A stretch of 64,000 nt of DNA from contig NC_090718.1 in assembly GCF_040954835.1 (NCBI RefSeq), forward strand, positions 11,919,532 to 11,983,531, in the 5' to 3' direction. A program made the translations under genes and the position numbers. The notes beneath the pieces are model-generated. The model searched no databases and had not been told where the DNA came from. It was given only the letters and a program-made list of their open reading frames with translations. The DNA is from Lepisosteus oculatus (taxonomy: Eukaryota > Chordata > Actinopteri > Semionotiformes > Lepisosteidae). Numbering within the stretch: the stretch's first letter is position 1; every line of letters begins with the position of its first letter. Positions 1 through 14,200 of this stretch are shown here, in pieces.

Positions 1-3000
1 CAATTTCTGTCATTCAACAGGCATGTTATCTGAAGTTCCAAGACCATTATAGGAACAGAAGTCTACTTAGCCCATCTTATTGATTTGGTTTCCAGCAGCT
101 AATCAATCCAAGACTTTGTCCAGCTGTTTCCTGAAGGATTCTAGGGAACACAATTCAATAAAAATAACTTTGAAGTTAATTCATGACCCCCCACAATCTA
201 TTATATGAAAACAATAGATTTCAATCCTAAATGCTCTTCTTTTTCGATTTTATGTTTTAGTTTCCCTGGTGATTGGTTCTTTGGATGTGCTTTGTAGTAC
301 ATCTGAGGATTTCAAATTCCTCTATCAAGTCCAAAGAAGCACTGTTTCTCCCTGTCAGTATAAGACATTCCTGTGTTGCCGTTATGTGAATTGATAGTCC
401 AGCGGCAATACCTTTTTATGATATGGTGACCAGCACCACATGTACTATATTCAGAATGAGATTATCCTGATGTGTTGCAGAACTTTAACACATTAATATC
501 TTCTGATGGCTGGAAGGTGGTGGATATCGGTGGGATGGAAAAAGGTTTCTGCATCATGCATTTTCTTTTAAAATGTCACTTTAAATGTCAGTTTAAGAAT
601 AGTCGAATTTCCTTTATTTTGTGTTGCGTTTTGTTAAGTTTCTTTTGGAGCACCACGTTTTCTTGTGGAAACAATCGGCAGATGTTTTCGGAAAGTGTAT
701 TTTGTGAGATGGGGACACTTCTGTCCTTCCCAATGTTTCCTTCAGAGGAATGTCACTGTATGTCTCAGAGGTCAGCAGATATGCCTTGAGGTACATAGAT
801 ACAGATGAGTGTCTGAGCTTGTCAGCTCACCATGATTTAGCAGAGTCTCCTTCAGGGGTAACATAAAAGGCCACACAGTGGCACAGGTCAGAAATGTAGA
901 AGAGGTTAAAGCAAGGAGGGTGGGAACTGATTTTCCACAAATATTTGCATTTTCAGTCACTAAGTACAAATAGCTGTGGACTGAAACTCAGGTATCACTT
1001 CTTTATATTCTTTATCAGTCTTGCAGGACTAGGTCCTGGAACAGCAAGCGGGCAGGTTAAAGAGTTAGTGTTTCCATGTGCTATACAAAATCAAATGTAT
1101 GAAACCCAGCACTGGCAAGCAAGATAAGCCTCTGCACTGACTCACAACCGGCGGGTTGTGGTTTTGAGTTGCCGGCTGCAGACACTGCTGTTGTACCTTG
1201 AGCACGGTAATCTATCCCAGATGCTCCAGTGCTCCCAGTTGTAGAGCTGGGAACCAAAATTGCAGAGGGAAGGTCTTCTGATGGTGTCCCATCCAGGGGA
1301 GAAGTCATCTGCTCTCTGATCACTTCATGCCTAGAAAACCTGGATATGTTCTGCTTGAATGATCCATTGAGTGAGGCTCGCATAGCACTGCTGAGCTACT
1401 TCCAATATAAAGATGGATGGTCCTGTAGCATGTGACACATTTTAAACTTTGAATTCCATTCATAGGTGTGTATTCACTAGCACAAACACCAGAAGCTGTA
1501 CTTCACATTGTCAAAACAAAACAATGGGTAATGTGAGGGCAAACCTCTCTTGGTGCTGGCCACTGGCCCTCTGGAATGACAAGTCCTAATCTTTTAAAGT
1601 TGAGGCCTGTTTAGTGTAGCGAGCATTTGTTGAAATGCACCTTCCTTTCAGAAGATGCTTGTAACTGGACCTGTTTATCCCCGGGGTCAATTTTAATGGA
1701 GTAATTAAATGGAATCTCGGCTTGGGGCAGGAGAGTGAACACCCTTTAAAGAAGATGGGATCTGACTGGCATTTGTTCACCTTTGCTCCATTGTAAAAAA
1801 TTCACAGGGACAGCACTCACTTCTGGATGTGCTGTTATGCAGACATGAGGGTCTGTTTAAGGGTCCTTATAGTGACTGATCATACTGACCCATTGAAGAA
1901 TGTCAAGATTCTGAATCTCAGGATTATGAGTTTCTGGTCCCAGAAGTGATTTTATGATTATTTTTATTCACATAAATGTAATTATTCCACACCTTGTCTT
2001 TGCCTGAAAATGTTTATGTAGTTTATTATAACCAGGCATCTGTATGTAACCTCATCTTGTTAACCTCAAACTCAAGACATGATTACAGCAAACATTTATA
2101 CTCCTTTTGAACTTGAACTTGATTTTAAAGCTCCTTTCCAAGACATCTATATCTTTGCTCCACAGAAACACTGAGACCGTTCAAATTCTTCAAATGGTGC
2201 TACTTGAATTCTAACTTTATTCTGGAAATGATTAACGAGCTTCATTGTCTTGGAATTGAAACCTGCCAAACGTGATGACATTATTAGTCCTTTCTTGGAA
2301 ATATGTGCTTTTTTGTAGACTTTAACAAAGATTCCAGATTAAAAAAGACTGGCTAACTGGAATATCAGGAGTTTTAAAAGATTCCATTGTGTTTAGAATC
2401 TAATTATTTCAAGATCTAGACACCCTAGTCTAGATTTTCTGACTCTTACCACCCTACAGGACAAACTACTTATTTCAGAAAAGCGCAACTTGAGTGCAAC
2501 CAGAGAAACTGAAAGCTTATAAACGTCTGCTAAGCGGTTTGCAGCAGAACACTATTTTTTCAAGTGTTTTGTATGTTTGGAGTTAATATTGATAAGTGCT
2601 CTTCACTGGTAAGCTGCAAATGGGCATGGTTTTTAATGCTCTAGAGGAACTAAAAGTATATTTTCATTTTTAATACTCAGGAAGACAGCTTCTCCACAGA
2701 AAATATTTCTTTCTTGAATGTGTTATTGAACACCACAGATGCGTTTGTGAGCCTTCCATATAGTTTTTTTTTGCAACCACAGCTAAGTAGCTATTTAATT
2801 TGCTATTTTTCTGATTTTCATAAGACGACATTTTAAGAGAGCAAATGTAAGACTGAAAAAAAGATTATCACTTGATTTTTTTTTCTGAAATACTACTCTC
2901 AACTGCATGAAGTGCAATATAGAGTGGCATTATGCAAAAAAACAGGCATGGAATGATTTACAGACATCTGGAGCATTTTAAGACCCTTTTAATTAGTATC

Positions 3001-4579
3001 AGACCTTTTCAAATCAAATGTCACGACAACTAAACACGGAATGTGAAAAGCGAAACAGTATCTGTAAACAAACTATTCATCAGAATCCCCCGAAAGCTAT
3101 TTAAATGCCTTTGATATTAATAACATGAAACCCCAGTTCTTTCCCTAATGTCATGGCTCCACAAACTCAATTGTATAAAGCAGATTTTCACATCTAATAG
3201 CAAAAGGGAACAGGTAGTGTTTAACTTAAATTTTCATCATCTTGCTATAAGATAGCTTTGCGAAATTGCCAAATCTCTTTCTTGAAATTAGCATGGCAAA
3301 CATTTGCCCTTGTTAGTGCTTAGTCCAATATGCTTTGCACTATTAGCAGTATTGATCACAGTCTTTCACCTTTCAGGCAGATTGTACTGGTCTCCAATGA
3401 GTGGGTTGTGGTTATGTAGCCCAGGACTACAGGCTGGTTGCATCAGAAAAGAGAAGCTCCATATGGATACCTACTGTATATCAGCCACACTGCTGCCACA
3501 ACTGCTTTAATCTAGAAGGGATGACTCCCTTATTATAGAAGCAGGACTTTGCACACAGACTCCCATCTGGAAAATGAAATCTCTAGCCATGTTATTGAGG
3601 AACCACCTCCCTGAATTCAAGCCAGTGCCTCAGTTTTCCATTGACCACATTCACATGTCCACTTGCAGTCAGCTCAAGATGTTGTAAGCGAGTGGGGCAG
3701 GCAGCTGTCCAAACCACTTTGCAGCTGCATCTGTGAATACGTGAAGGCAAGACCAGACACATTGAGCTTGCAGTGCAGCTATTCACACAGCGCTAGGCAT
3801 GCTCTTCACTTGTGTTCTTTGTAATATGCAAGTTAAAACCCCCAAATAGAACAATTTATTTCACCTGGCTTAGTTTATCAATATTTAAGCGTTGCATCAC
3901 ACCTTTTGTTAGGGACTTCTAACATTGTGCATTGACTCATTCATCTACACTTTTGTTTGTTGGTTCAAGAACTGGTTTCGTCCTTTGCAAGCTGAAGAAC
4001 GACAGACAGAAGCAACCAAGGTTATCATTCAGTAAAATGGATCACACCTCTGCTAAGAGCATTCCAGTATGGCAGAGATTAAAGCAATTCCAGCTAAAAT
4101 TTATTGATGAAAACGTAGCTCTAGATAACATGCTGTTTTATTTCTCTGGGAAGAACACTGAACCCTCCATGATGGCTCTTTCTAGAATGTGGTAGCTGTA
4201 GCATGTAGTTTTAGACCTTATGCACAAATGCCTGTTGGAACTTCTGTACATGCTGTGTAAACAACACCAGCTGACACACATCCGTTACCCCGGATTACTG
4301 ACAGCAGGGATGGCACCCAGAACACAAGGTATTGCTGCACCATTTGGTTTGATTCCTGGTGTCAATACATACATGACTGCATATGCAATACTGCACATTG
4401 CTATTTGACCCATGCTGTAAGAAAAAAAAGGTTGATTTTCTTTGTTGATTTTCTCATTTTGATGCATTTATTTCCTTCACTGAGATACTCCTCTCCTTTC
4501 AACCAAAGTACTCTTTTACGGTCCATGGGTTGCGAAAAGGCTATGACCGCTGATGTAGTCTCACGAGCACTGCAATGAG
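1..4579. other. Gene-free stretch downstream of POU2AF2
   Basis: No reading frame here looks like a real exon; the open frames are short and have no recognisable domain or paired splice sites. The DNA is AT-rich single-copy sequence without an obvious repeat. It lies beyond the 3' end of POU2AF2. Some blocks around 2.5-3.2 kb are rich in homeodomain-like TAAT cores, but nothing visible proves a regulatory function. Confidence 0.6.
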
Positions 4580-4595
4580 ATCAGAGGCTGTAACC

Positions 4596-4611
4596 TTTAT
4601 TCCCCTTTATT
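4596..4611 (-). terminator. POU2AF2: POU2AF2 polyadenylation signals
   Basis: Two AATAAA hexamers on the minus strand (plus-strand TTTATT at 4606-4611 and 4596-4601) lie about 280 nt beyond the POU2AF2 stop codon. They give a short 3' UTR ending near 4.57-4.59 kb. No competing hexamer was noted between the stop and this pair. Confidence 0.6.
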
Positions 4612-4887
4612 AATCTAAATAAAAACAGAAACAATGTCTTAAATATACCATTAAGTGCTTCAATATACATCCTCCAGGAATAAAATAAAAACCTTCCTCT
4701 GTTTTTGCAAAAAGCAGAATAAACAGCACGATTCCTTCAAATTTAGGTATGCGATTTAGGGGAAAAAAAGGGGATTACAGAAGGAATTAGCGACTTGCAA
4801 GTGTCTTCTTCAAACATAACATCCTTCAGTAAGGTCAAGCGTTCATCGTGGTTTCATTATTTTTTTCTGGGCGGTGGTTGTTTTGAA

Positions 4888-5289
4888 TCAGTAGGCCCTT
4901 CGGATCTCATATGGCGACCAGGAACTGCTCCCATCTTCCTTCGCCCAGGAGGGGGTGTCGTTAAGGGATGGTGGGGGGTTGTCTGACTCCTCAGAGGACA
5001 GGGGGGGCATCTTGGGGGCCAGGTCATTGGGAACAGTCATGTAGGGCGGGCAGGAGTAGCTGGGGGTCCCTGGGTAAGGAACCGGGTAGTGAACTTCATC
5101 CAGGGAGTGCAAGGAGTAAGGCTGGGAGCTGGCGAGACCGCTGCTACGGCTGGAACCCCTGTACTGCGTGGGGCTGCCCGACTCGGGGTTCGTCAACGAG
5201 CCGGAGGAGGGCACCGAGGAAATGGCATCGGAGCAAAGACCTTCCCCTTGACTGACGCTGTCAGGCCCCGTCTGCTCCCAGGAATCTCT
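4888..5289 (-). CDS. POU2AF2: POU2AF2 exon 5 (C-terminal exon)
   Basis: The exon starts after the minus-strand acceptor cacag at 5290-5294 and reads RDSWEQTGPDSVSQGEG, continuing in frame to a stop at 4888-4890. It supplies residues 155-287, a Ser/Pro/Tyr-rich tail with QPYSLHSLDEVHYP, PYMTVPNDLAPK and a final RRAY. An internal Met at 5214 is not the true start, because the frame continues upstream to the splice acceptor. Confidence 0.93.
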   Translation of the reverse strand, partial: RDSWEQTGPDSVSQGEGLCSDAISSVPSSGSLTNPESGSPTQYRGSSRSSGLASSQPYSLHSLDEVHYPVPYPGTPSYSCPPYMTVPNDLAPKMPPLSSEESDNPPPSLNDTPSWAKEDGSSSWSPYEIRRAY

Positions 5290-8200
5290 CTGTGGACCGA
5301 GAAGAACAGGGTCAGCCAGGTGTGACTGGCCACAGGCCTGAAGCTGGGAGACTCCGCCTTATTCGCAGTACATTTTGCTAGTGCGACAGACATTGGAAAA
5401 GCCATCGGCTTTGATGTCGACTGGCTGAGACTAGAGGCTTTTGGGGTAGCAGGACTCGACAAAACTTAGCGCAAACGTCTCGAGAGCTATACAACGCTAT
5501 TGCTGAAGTAGTACTACATCACCTGAGCTGTACCATGATTTAATACTATTCTAGGAGTATGGGAGGGTGCGGGGAGGGAGGTTCAATCACTTAAAAAAGG
5601 GACTTTTGTGAAGGCCTTATTTAGAATGTGACAAGAGCAGGTGTACCAGGAGGAAGTGGGACGACTCTCCGGAGAAGGGAGGCAGGAGAGACGGCAGGGC
5701 AGCAGGGGGAAAGATGGGACTTCCCCCCGTGGAGAAGGCGGCGCTGCGGTAGTCCCCGAAGGAGTCTGGGTAGTAGCTGTCGATGAGCGACGAGTATCCC
5801 GACACCGCCGACGGCTCACACGAGAGGGGCTTTCCGCTCAGGGACGAGGAGTAGACCTCGGCGGCAAACGGCTTGCTGGGGTGGCAGTGGGAGAACTCGG
5901 GGTCCGAGATAAATGACCTTCTCATGCCATAGTAGCTAGGCAGCATGTGAGAACCTGGGCAGGGAGATGAAGCGATTCCCGTCAGCTACTTTATGGTTTC
6001 CAGTGCACCGTTCAGTCGGTCTGCTGTTGTCATTGACTTTAATGTTCACATCAGGTGTCCCAAACATGAATAACAAAATGCTTATACAGTAGATGTAAGT
6101 CACATTAACCAGAGCTACAGGAGACATGATCGGCATAGTTAATAGATTATTTTGGCCAGACATGTCCTTTATGTCATTTGAAGAGGGGGGGGGGAGTTTA
6201 CAACATTAAAACCTAGAAAAGTATCTCTCCTGGCTGTTTTCATAGATCTTACCTTACCTGTCAGCTATTTGAGCTTAGCAAGTTAAGCGTTATTTTGTAA
6301 TTTCATTTGTATGGAAGCAAAAATGTGCAAATAACTCAACAACTGGACATAGGAACAAATGCCTGTTTTGCTAAAAGCTTTCAAAGGCTTACCTGACATT
6401 TGGACAAAAGCAGGCTGTGAAGAATTTGCTCCGCCCTGAAAAATAATTAGAGAAATTCAAACAGGTACAATAACATCTCTTCAGCTCCAGCTTTGTTCAG
6501 CTCAGCTCACACAAAGGAGAAAATGCTGCCGATCCTTCTCAACATGATGAATAGGTACATGTTTTCAAATAAGTAAGCACTTTTTATTCCAGAGGATCCC
6601 TGAGTGAATCAGATATAAGAGGGAACACACTTCTCTGCCATCACTGGAGGGCAGCACCCACACTGGTGACAAGCAGCAGCAATTCTGCGCCAACACCCAC
6701 ACTACACTGGAGATCAGGTGGGAAAAAAGAGAGAAATCTCTTCAACTGGATAAAAGGGGAAAGCTTTTGGGAGGCCAGCACGTGCAAGCCCAAAGTAGAA
6801 ATTTAACCAGGACATGAGTAATAACAATCCTTCTTCTCAGAAACAGTACTCTGTAATCTTTAATGACCAGGCAGTCAAGACATCGAGTTAATGTTGGGTC
6901 CAAAGTAAAGAAGCTCACACTGGAATGTCCTATGTCAGAGCACGGCTATGGAAATCCCAGTCCAGATGGAAATTTGAACCGTGTGGTTTATTTACAGCAG
7001 CAACCTACATTTCCTATCTGGGGACTGACCAGACCCACACATGCATAGCTTCTGAGGTCTGACGAGATCTCATTCCTTGGATTGTAACACTGGATGCCCC
7101 CATAGATTTGTCTCAAAGGATTTCATACCCTTCTTCTTAAAGCTTGAATCTTGCAGGTCAGACTGGGCGGGAAAGTGTGCGGGACACATTAACTGAAAGA
7201 CATTAGCTGGGTAATTCCAAGCCAATTGATGTTTCCTCTAGGCGAAGACAGTCCAAAGCTGGGAGAGGGGGGGGTCGTGAGTGGTACCACTGACACACTC
7301 TCGAGTGATTCTATGGATTTCACCCTCACCTGAGCCCGTTTGTGACCCTGAATCTAAGCTTTTAGACATTAGGATTCCCTGCTGACAACAGCACAGTGGA
7401 AACAAACAGCAAAGACTGTTGTCCTCATTTATCCTGGTTTCATCAGCCGCCGAATTCCGTACGTTTCGCCAAATGAGTTACGTCCAACGATAAAGAAGAC
7501 GTGAGGTGGCGTTGTGCCTCTCGGCACTGGGGTCCTGGGTTCAATTCCTGGGCCGCTACTTTCGTGGCACCTGTATTTTCTCCCTGTGTTCACTCGGGTT
7601 TCCTCTGGGTCCTCCAGTTTCCTCCCACAGTCCAAAGACATGCTGGCAGGTTAATTGGCTTCCGGAAAGTTGGCCCTGGCTGGGGGGGTGTTTGTGTCTG
7701 TGTGTGCCCTGCCTTGTGCTCTGTCGCTTGCCAGGATAGGCTCTGGCTCCCCCTCCCCCGTCACCCTGAATTGGATGAAGCCGTTAGAAACGGATCAACG
7801 GATGGACAAAGTAGCCACAGGAACTTTTTCCTTTATTACTTAGTATTGCTTTATCAAAATGACACCCGTACCGTGCGAGGATTAAAGTATTCGGGTTTCA
7901 TAGTTTGGCCAAGTGCTACATTTTTCAGCCGCCATCTGTTAACAGTGTGGTTTTGTTAATTAACCTTTGTAAAAAAAAGAGCCCAACAGGAATCAACAGG
8001 CAAACCATTCCCTCACGTCTTGCCATCATGAAGGGCATTAGCGCACGGACACCAAGGGAGTCATTTCTCTGCAGTGGGATATGCAAAGTACTCTTTGCAA
8101 AGATAAAAAAAACACCTGTTTCTGTGTTAGTGGTGTCAGCTGGGTAATTCTGCATCCATTTGGGGTTATTCCATGACTCGTCATCCCTAATTTCCAGGAC

Positions 8201-11200
8201 AATAAGAAGCAGAGATAGGAAAGGGTCTGCACTTTGTTTTTAAATTTATGTCTGGAAGCCGCAGAAAGCTGGGCGCTTATCCCGAGGCTGCCGTTGTGCC
8301 CTGTCTGCAACTTCGTGCTTCCAGAGCATCCCTCCCTGCTAAAGAGGGGATGAGCTCTCCAGGGTTTGCATATTGCAAACATGAAAGAGCTGATATCAAG
8401 GCAGCCCTGGCTGGAGGGGAAGCAAATTTTGAGGACTCAATTTGAATGTAATTTGCCAATGCTGAGACTTCCCCATGCAGACCGTGCATGCCTCACTGCT
8501 TTTCTGAAGGCTCCATATGGAAATCAGGTTGTTAAAAACTAATACGTTCACCCAGCAACACAGCAGCTGATTGTCGGAACCGATAAAACCGAGGCGTCCA
8601 CCTCCCAGCCCTTTGCATGAGAGTGTAATGTGCGCTGCCAGGGCTTAAAGCCACAAGGAACTATTTGTCACTGCAGATCTGCAGGAAAGCGTTATCTGTG
8701 AAGCTCGTTATAAGGCAAGAAGGTGTTGTCATAATTAATGTGAACAGCGGGTTCATGGAAATATTACAGTATCCCTTTCTCACTTTTTTGTGTTTTATAG
8801 CCAATTGGTAGCCTGCAAATGAGTATTGCCCACACTGTCGTCCAAACCAGAGCTGTATTTTAGTAGCCAGAGCAAGAAATTGATTTCTTGCAGCCGCGTT
8901 TCGTTTTCAGGGTAGAACTAAAGGCTTGTCGTTGCGGTGGACAGTGTTTATCAAGCTCAATGATTATGCTTCGCCTAATTAAGAACATCGTGGGTCCAAA
9001 CGCTCTGACAAATGATTATCATCACTTATCTTTTATACAGTTTATATTCGGCATAATAAGGACATGACGGAGAAGTTTTATGTTGTATGCAAATCTGATC
9101 GATACTCACTGAGGTACGATGAAAATAACTCATGTCCGAAGGGTAAAAGTCGCAAAGCGGTGTTTTTGCGTGAGACAACAGTTTTTAGACAGCCGTGGGA
9201 TTTTTGTGACATTTCTGAATGCCCATATCCCTTTCTTTCCTTTCTTTTTGATGGATTTGTTCTTGGCAGCTGATTTCCATGTGGGAAGTCCGCACCATGT
9301 CCCAGCAGTAATGACGTGCATAGAAAAAAGTCCAGGTTTTTTATTTAATCTTGCCAGGTTACAGGCACCTTTTGGCAAAATAGTTTTAGTTCGCAATAAA
9401 TGAATGGAAAACCGGATAAAATAGCCCTTGTCAAACAGTTATTTATTGATGAAGTTCCACACTATATCATGGAGAGTTCTTTCGCATTTTAACATCCATT
9501 CCATAAATTATTTTTTTCTGAAATAATTACTTCGTATTAATTAGCATCAAAATTACTATATGCTTGAGGTAAATCACCTACTAGAAAGCAATCTAAAAAG
9601 GCCACACCTGTTTATTATATTTGTGTGTGTGTGCTATAGTTATTAAAATGTCTACATACAAAAGGACATATGCTTTTTTGTCCCATAAAGTAAATGCAAA
9701 TTGCTTGGGTTGTCTTTTAAGTTTGGTGGTGGGAAGATTTTGTATGCTTATTTTTTGTGTAGCTTTTCAGTGGGGTTCTTTCAATAACGGTGACAAAGAG
9801 TGTCTCAGTGACTTTTCACAGGTCTGAACTTGAAAGACCAATTTGTGGTCAATCTATGATAAAGCTCACTTCAGTGTGAGATTAACTAAAAACTCAAAAG
9901 AAATAGTACAGGAAACAATGAGCGTCTTTTCATTAACAAAGCTTGTTAAACTGCAGATGATTTCAGGTCATATTGACAAAACATGTCTTACCCTTGAATG
10001 CATTTTAACAATTTGAATAACTAATTCTAGCAATGGACATGCAATGTCTACCTATAGAATTATGACGTGTGTCTGGGGAATTACTTTCTGATTTCAAATT
10101 ACACAGACATGGAATTAAAATATAAACCTTTTCTTTTTAATTACCCATCCAATCTGTAACTGTGCATGGCTATCTTTATTGTTCTTTGGGAGAACAACAG
10201 GACAAGATGCTGAAAATATTTTACGAAGATAGGACTGCACGAAATTCAGTGTTTTATTAAATATTTTCGTCTACACTCTGCAACTATGCATACTTATATA
10301 CATGACTGCTTTTTTTACACTTGAAAACTAAAAGTCAAAATGTGCATTAGTCAAACAACCCACACGCAAACAAGCAGATGATCTTTTACAATACTGCTCT
10401 TCTCAGACTGACAAAATGCAGCTGACTATTAGAAATCGTGTGCTGACTGGAAGCTGCCAGATCAAAGTTATTCTCAGTGTGTGCAAGTAGAAGGCTGAAA
10501 AACTGTGTTCCAGAACTGGGCTCACGCTGCCTTCTGCAACAATACCTAACTTGTCAGTGCTTTGCAAAGAGAACAATGTGACTCAACAGGTGTGCAGTGG
10601 CGGCTTTTGCATAGCTTATCTGTCCAGACCACAAGGACAAGAACACAGCCTGCCAATCCTGGGGTTCATGACCATCTCTATGGGCATCTTTGTGTCTGAC
10701 TTCAATGGATCTCAGAAATTGTTTCATGTTTGTTTTAAACTCTTTTCTTCTTTCTCATGAGCTGGCATTTGGTATAATACATGTATTCGTTTGCATATGT
10801 GCACATGTTTATGCCCATTTCCATAAGTAAAGGATCATAGAGAATGTCCTTTTCATCCGTTTGTGCCATGAGCTTATAAAAGTGATCAGGATTGTAAATA
10901 CAGCAGCACTTTTTTGCACAGAATTGTCAAGCAGGATTAGGACAACACATTCTGCACATCGGTCCTGCTCTGGTACTTAACTATTGTTGTGCACTGAGGA
11001 CAAGGTACTGTAGAAAGAAAAAAGGTTGGAAAGGGAATGAAAAAGAATAATAAAGTTTGATAAAGGTAAAGTTCATTTATGCAGAGGTAAATAACAGCAG
11101 CAGAGGTCCGTCAACTCACATTAAACCTGGGCACGTTGGTCTGTCTCGATCTTTTCTCTGCCAGCAGGTCCTTCACGGTATGTTTGACTCTGACCCCCTG

Positions 11201-14200
11201 ATAGACTCTTTTGGAATATTCTGCAAAAAAGGGTGGCATTGTGAGAGAAAAAACAGAAATATAGCATATAGCATATAGCATATAGCATATAGCATATAGC
11301 ATAGTAGCTTTTTGTCAGGATATCCTTTGCACAGCACAGACCATTGTGGTTAAAAAATCCCGTATTCATGGGATTACGGTGGATGTGTATTTTTGTGCAC
11401 ATCATTGATTTTTCCCTCATTTTCACACATGATTTTCACTCATTTACAGACGGAGGATGCAAAAGACTCGGTTTCACAAAAAAGGCTCAATTTTAATTCT
11501 TGGCATTTTAATTACATTTGAGGGATCAGTTGCTAATGTGCGCATACAATTTTTAAAGCCAAAGATGTTCTTTTCCATTTTTTCCATCGCGCCTTATACT
11601 GTATACATTCTAAACAACACAGAGGTATTCTAGCCTGTAGGATTACATGTACAGTATATTGTTAGAAAGGAAAGCTGGTTGTTTCTTGGTCGTCTTTTTG
11701 CCTACATTCAATTTACTTTGAGTAGATTAGTAAAGATGAATAATAGTAATGAATAATATTGTTAATAATAATAATAGTAGTAAACAGAAGCAGTCAATGT
11801 AACTATGCTTCCAGATTTTTCTGTGCTTGTATACCCTCTCTACATTATGAGAAACACCTTTTTCAAAGTAAGAGGAAGTGGGGAAGCTTCACCAGCTTTT
11901 CAATGTATCAACAAACTTCTAAAATAAGAACAAAATAAACAGTTAAGCGAAGAGTCACACATCGGAACATCCGCAGTAACTGTTTTATCCTCAGAGGGTT
12001 AAACAGCTGGAGCTTGACCAGGCACACACAGGGTGGGGCAAATAGAAGAAAACAGAAATTTCAGTATTAGTAACCTTTGCGTTGTCGCATTTTCATTTAT
12101 CGTTAAATAACTCTTAGAATAACAATATCACTCCGTTGAAAAAACTGCAGCTATTAACAGAGAACAGGCTATGTATTCACAGAGGCCGGCTACTGTAAAA
12201 TCAAACATATGAGCAAAAGAGGTCTTACCATTATTCTTGATAGTGGAGTACAAGAAGGTGTAAAGCAAGAAAATAGTCCAAGAAAAGAAATATCAACCAA
12301 ACCACCTGTCTGCAGAGGAGACCGTCATGCTGGGAAATGAAACTGTCCTCTTAATACACAGAGACCTAGCCATTTTAAACAAAATAATTGCAAATAAAAC
12401 CTCATATCCAAATAGGGGGGGCATATTTGGTTATCTTTTTCTGTTAGTCAAAACCTAAACAGATTAAGTTGCTCTTTATAAAATCTCACAGAGCACACTG
12501 TAAGAAGGTGAGGATCACTCCATGTGTATCGTTCGTTTTGAGCAAAAGGTGTTACAACGCTACATCAAAGTTGTTTTCACAGATATAATTACTACGTCTC
12601 TTGAAAGCGGGCTCATCAAAATCCTACCCTAGGATTGTGGAAGTATGAGACGGGCTTCCCAGCCATGTTTGAAGTCGATACCCTGGCTTCTTCAAACGTG
12701 GCCTGATCAGATCCCTGGATCATTTGCCCCTGACTACCAACTGGATGAGTCAAATGGCCTCTCCTCATGCCTGTGTTTCTTTTTTGTTTCCTATTTTCAA
12801 TTGACACTTCCTGCATTTGACGGTTTTTGCTCATATGTAATGTTTCTGAAAACTCAGATGATGTCAGTGTATGACGGTTCTGAACAAGTGACATGTGTAA
12901 CACTGACTCAAAAGAGCAGTAAAGGTCTCTGTGCAATAGGCAGCCAGTTAAAAGAAAGGAAGCTGAACCTTAGACTGAGGATATCTCTAATATTTGTGAA
13001 GGCTACAGCGGCCTCTGAAATATGAACATGTGCGTTGTAAAATAAGGTGAAATCGGAGCACCTTTTTGCAGAACACAAAATGCAGAAAGTCTGACAGGAA
13101 GGCCTTAGACTTCATCTCACAGTGACCCATGACTACAATCAGTCTTTCCTCCCCTCAACAGCTTTTCTGCCATCACTACAGCAGCTGCGGCTGCTTACCG
13201 CGGACAGAGAGAGAGGGTGTGGGGCATGTGTCACCCTTTCTGCCAGGCAGGTTGAAGCCAATAACACTCCACTTAGTGCAGGGCTGGTCCGTACTCACTG
13301 AGACGATTTTGTAATGGCTTGTAATTCTAATTATTCAACTCGGGTTATGCAAATTTCGGTTCAGTCTCTACGTTTGTGTTTTGAAACTCTGGGGTAATAC
13401 TTTAGCAGCTGTGCGGAGGAGGGATTGGAGCTTTGGACCTGTATAACTGGAAGGCCAGGGCCAAGGGGTCTGAATTCCAGGTAGAACACACCGAAGCTGG
13501 TGTACTGTGGAGCTGCATACTGTACTTTACTCTGATTTCTGCAGTAAAAATGCCCAGCTGTATAAAGAGGTATTTGTGTAAATTGCTGTGGATAAAAGTG
13601 TCAGTCAAATCAATGAAGAATATATTATACCAATGATACATTTTGCAGAGGGAATGAAAATAAATCTGAAGTTTTGACATTGAAACAGTCTGAGGTCTGC
13701 TGTATCATTAACAATCTAAATACAGGAGGCTGCACAGTACTGCTACCTACCAGGGGTAATGTGTCTGTCTGTTTATCTCCATGTAAGCACACAGATTGAC
13801 TTGTAGGTACTCCTGAAAATGCAATTAAATTTTTCTGAGGGGTATTGTATACGAGAGTGACCAAGCATTTGGTAATAAGACAATAAAAGTACATGAACCA
13901 GGGGATTGACTGAACATATCAAAAGTCTGTCATGAAAAATAAAATCCATACTTTTGCATGTGATAAATTATTTTTTTACCTTAGAAGTCATCACCTTATG
14001 ACTTGTGACAGTATGGAATAGAAGAGCCATGAATGATTCATGCAGCCCAAAGTAAAAGAAGATTAGTCCTTCATATAACTGCCCGTTTCCATTTAATTAC
14101 TACAGTATATTATATCCTGTGAGAATTATGTACTGCTTTGTAGCCTGAAAGAACCCCTTACAATGACTGCTAAGATTTTGGCAGCCACTCACAGATTTTC

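Larger units (their letters stand above)
6436..11119 (-). other. POU2AF2: POU2AF2 intron 2
   Basis: A 4.7-kb intron with no further exon recognised. It contains a 5S-derived SINE near 7.0 kb and a tRNA-derived SINE at 7.5-7.8 kb. The 8.5-9.1 kb stretch looks unlike the surrounding repeats and might be conserved regulatory DNA (inference). Perfect octamers ATGCAAAT occur at 9087-9094 and 9694-9701. Confidence 0.7.

Noticed and set aside
7501-7959. 152-codon open frame on the plus strand
   Set aside because: It overlies a tRNA-derived SINE and reads its conserved tail; no protein domain.
13130-13240. Minus-strand segment ending CGCG|gtaagc with an ATG
   Set aside because: The donor is good but the phase is wrong for joining POU2AF2 exon 2.
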